A stretch of 22,849 nucleotides of DNA from UBA1189 sp045544835 (GTDB lineage: Bacteria > Bacteroidota > Bacteroidia > Bacteroidales > Bacteroidaceae), in NCBI GenBank assembly GCA_045544835.1, contig JAZPZS010000005.1:1-22849 (forward strand), in the 5' to 3' direction. Made by a program: the position numbers and the translations under genes. A model generated the notes under the pieces. That model had not been told where the DNA came from, ran no database searches, and worked only from the letters and a program-made list of their open reading frames with translations. Positions 22,732 through 22,849 of this stretch are shown in pieces; the first letter of the stretch is position 1; each line of letters begins with the position of its first letter.

Positions 22732-22849
22732 TCAAAATAGAGTAAGCTGTGTATCCAATGTCCTCTGTACATTGATACACGGCTTTTTCGGAAACATACA
22801 ATATGCAGCAATAGCTCCCAACATGTTCACGATAAAATTGTCAAAGCAA
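22732..22849 (-). CDS. C-terminal fragment of a gene, possibly an IS transposase
   Basis: A minus-strand frame is open from the window edge to a TGA at 22732-22734, giving 38 residues (NFIVNMLGAIAAYCMFPKKP, then a tail ending DTQLTLF). The hydrophobic helix followed by PKKP and a QLxLF end recalls the C-termini of some DDE transposases of Bacteroidales insertion sequences. That is from memory and is not a signature match. The gene starts outside the window. A plus-strand terminator-like hairpin lies inside it. If it is a transposase, the element's end should fall within 22680-22731, but no terminal repeat can be checked here. Confidence 0.4.
   Translation of the reverse strand, partial: CFDNFIVNMLGAIAAYCMFPKKPCINVQRTLDTQLTLF
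22744..22788 (+). terminator. Terminator-like hairpin antisense to the right-edge gene
   Basis: Arms 22744-22761 and 22769-22785 pair over 17 bp with one G-U and one bulged C, around a 7-base loop, followed by TTTTT (22784-22788) on the plus strand. It lies wholly inside the minus-strand frame at 22732-22849. It would stop plus-strand transcription from running into that gene. Confidence 0.5.

Noticed and set aside
1..22849. tRNA, rRNA or CRISPR arrays
   Set aside because: No cloverleaf with a GGTTCGAnTCC arm, no rRNA core sequence and no spaced direct repeats were seen on either strand by eye.

Overview
The window reads as a chromosomal stretch of a Bacteroidales bacterium, most likely a Prevotella-type (Prevotellaceae) gut, rumen or oral species. 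The reasons are: the Bacteroidetes sigma factor signature TTTG-N19-21-TAnnTTTG upstream of several genes and the absence of E. coli type -35/-10 boxes; a type IX secretion (T9SS) cargo protein and a gene for the T9SS Plug protein; a PL1 pectate lyase; dockerin/cohesin-like surface proteins; and a coding base composition of about 50 percent GC with AT-rich intergenic DNA. No rRNA, tRNA, CRISPR array or phage module was found.

Layout. Positions 1-1140 hold no confident protein gene. They do hold a good promoter (640-672), a run of RNA hairpins ending in a terminator-like hairpin (about 679-1012), a dispersed-repeat-like sequence and two low-confidence small reading frames. Positions 1141-8768 look like one plus-strand cell-surface operon: a subtilisin-like protease with a dockerin-like pair and a T9SS sorting tail; a protein alternating cohesin-like and ASH/Ig-like domains and ending in a dockerin; a second cohesin-like protein; and a 58-residue peptide, closed by a strong terminator. 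Positions 8830-12087 are on the minus strand: an OadA/PycB-type carboxyltransferase that has lost its biotin-acceptor lysine, a lipocalin, and a DUF1460 (NlpC/P60-like) amidase. Positions 12171-14865 are plus: the T9SS Plug protein (DUF5103), then a secreted pectate lyase. At 14999-17293 is a MaeB-type malic enzyme with a phosphotransacetylase-like domain. At 17370-18332 (minus) is a hemerythrin-LuxR fusion regulator, divergent from an ABC-F ATPase (18463-20415). At 20486-22369 (minus) is an SLC13/DASS transporter with two RCK_C domains. The right edge carries the C-terminal 38 codons of a minus-strand gene that may be a transposase.

How the genes fit together. Two themes recur. The first is export and surface assembly: the T9SS Plug gene lies in the same window as a protease with a T9SS tail, and the protease lies next to proteins carrying the cohesin and dockerin modules that could bind each other. 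This would be a small, non-cellulosomal cohesin-dockerin surface assembly, and it is the most system-like feature here. The second is C4-acid metabolism: a malic enzyme, an oxaloacetate/pyruvate-type carboxyltransferase and an SLC13 family (dicarboxylate/sulfate type) transporter all fit the C4-dicarboxylate economy of succinate- and propionate-forming anaerobes, although they are not co-transcribed.

All domain names come from reading the translations by eye. No database search was run.
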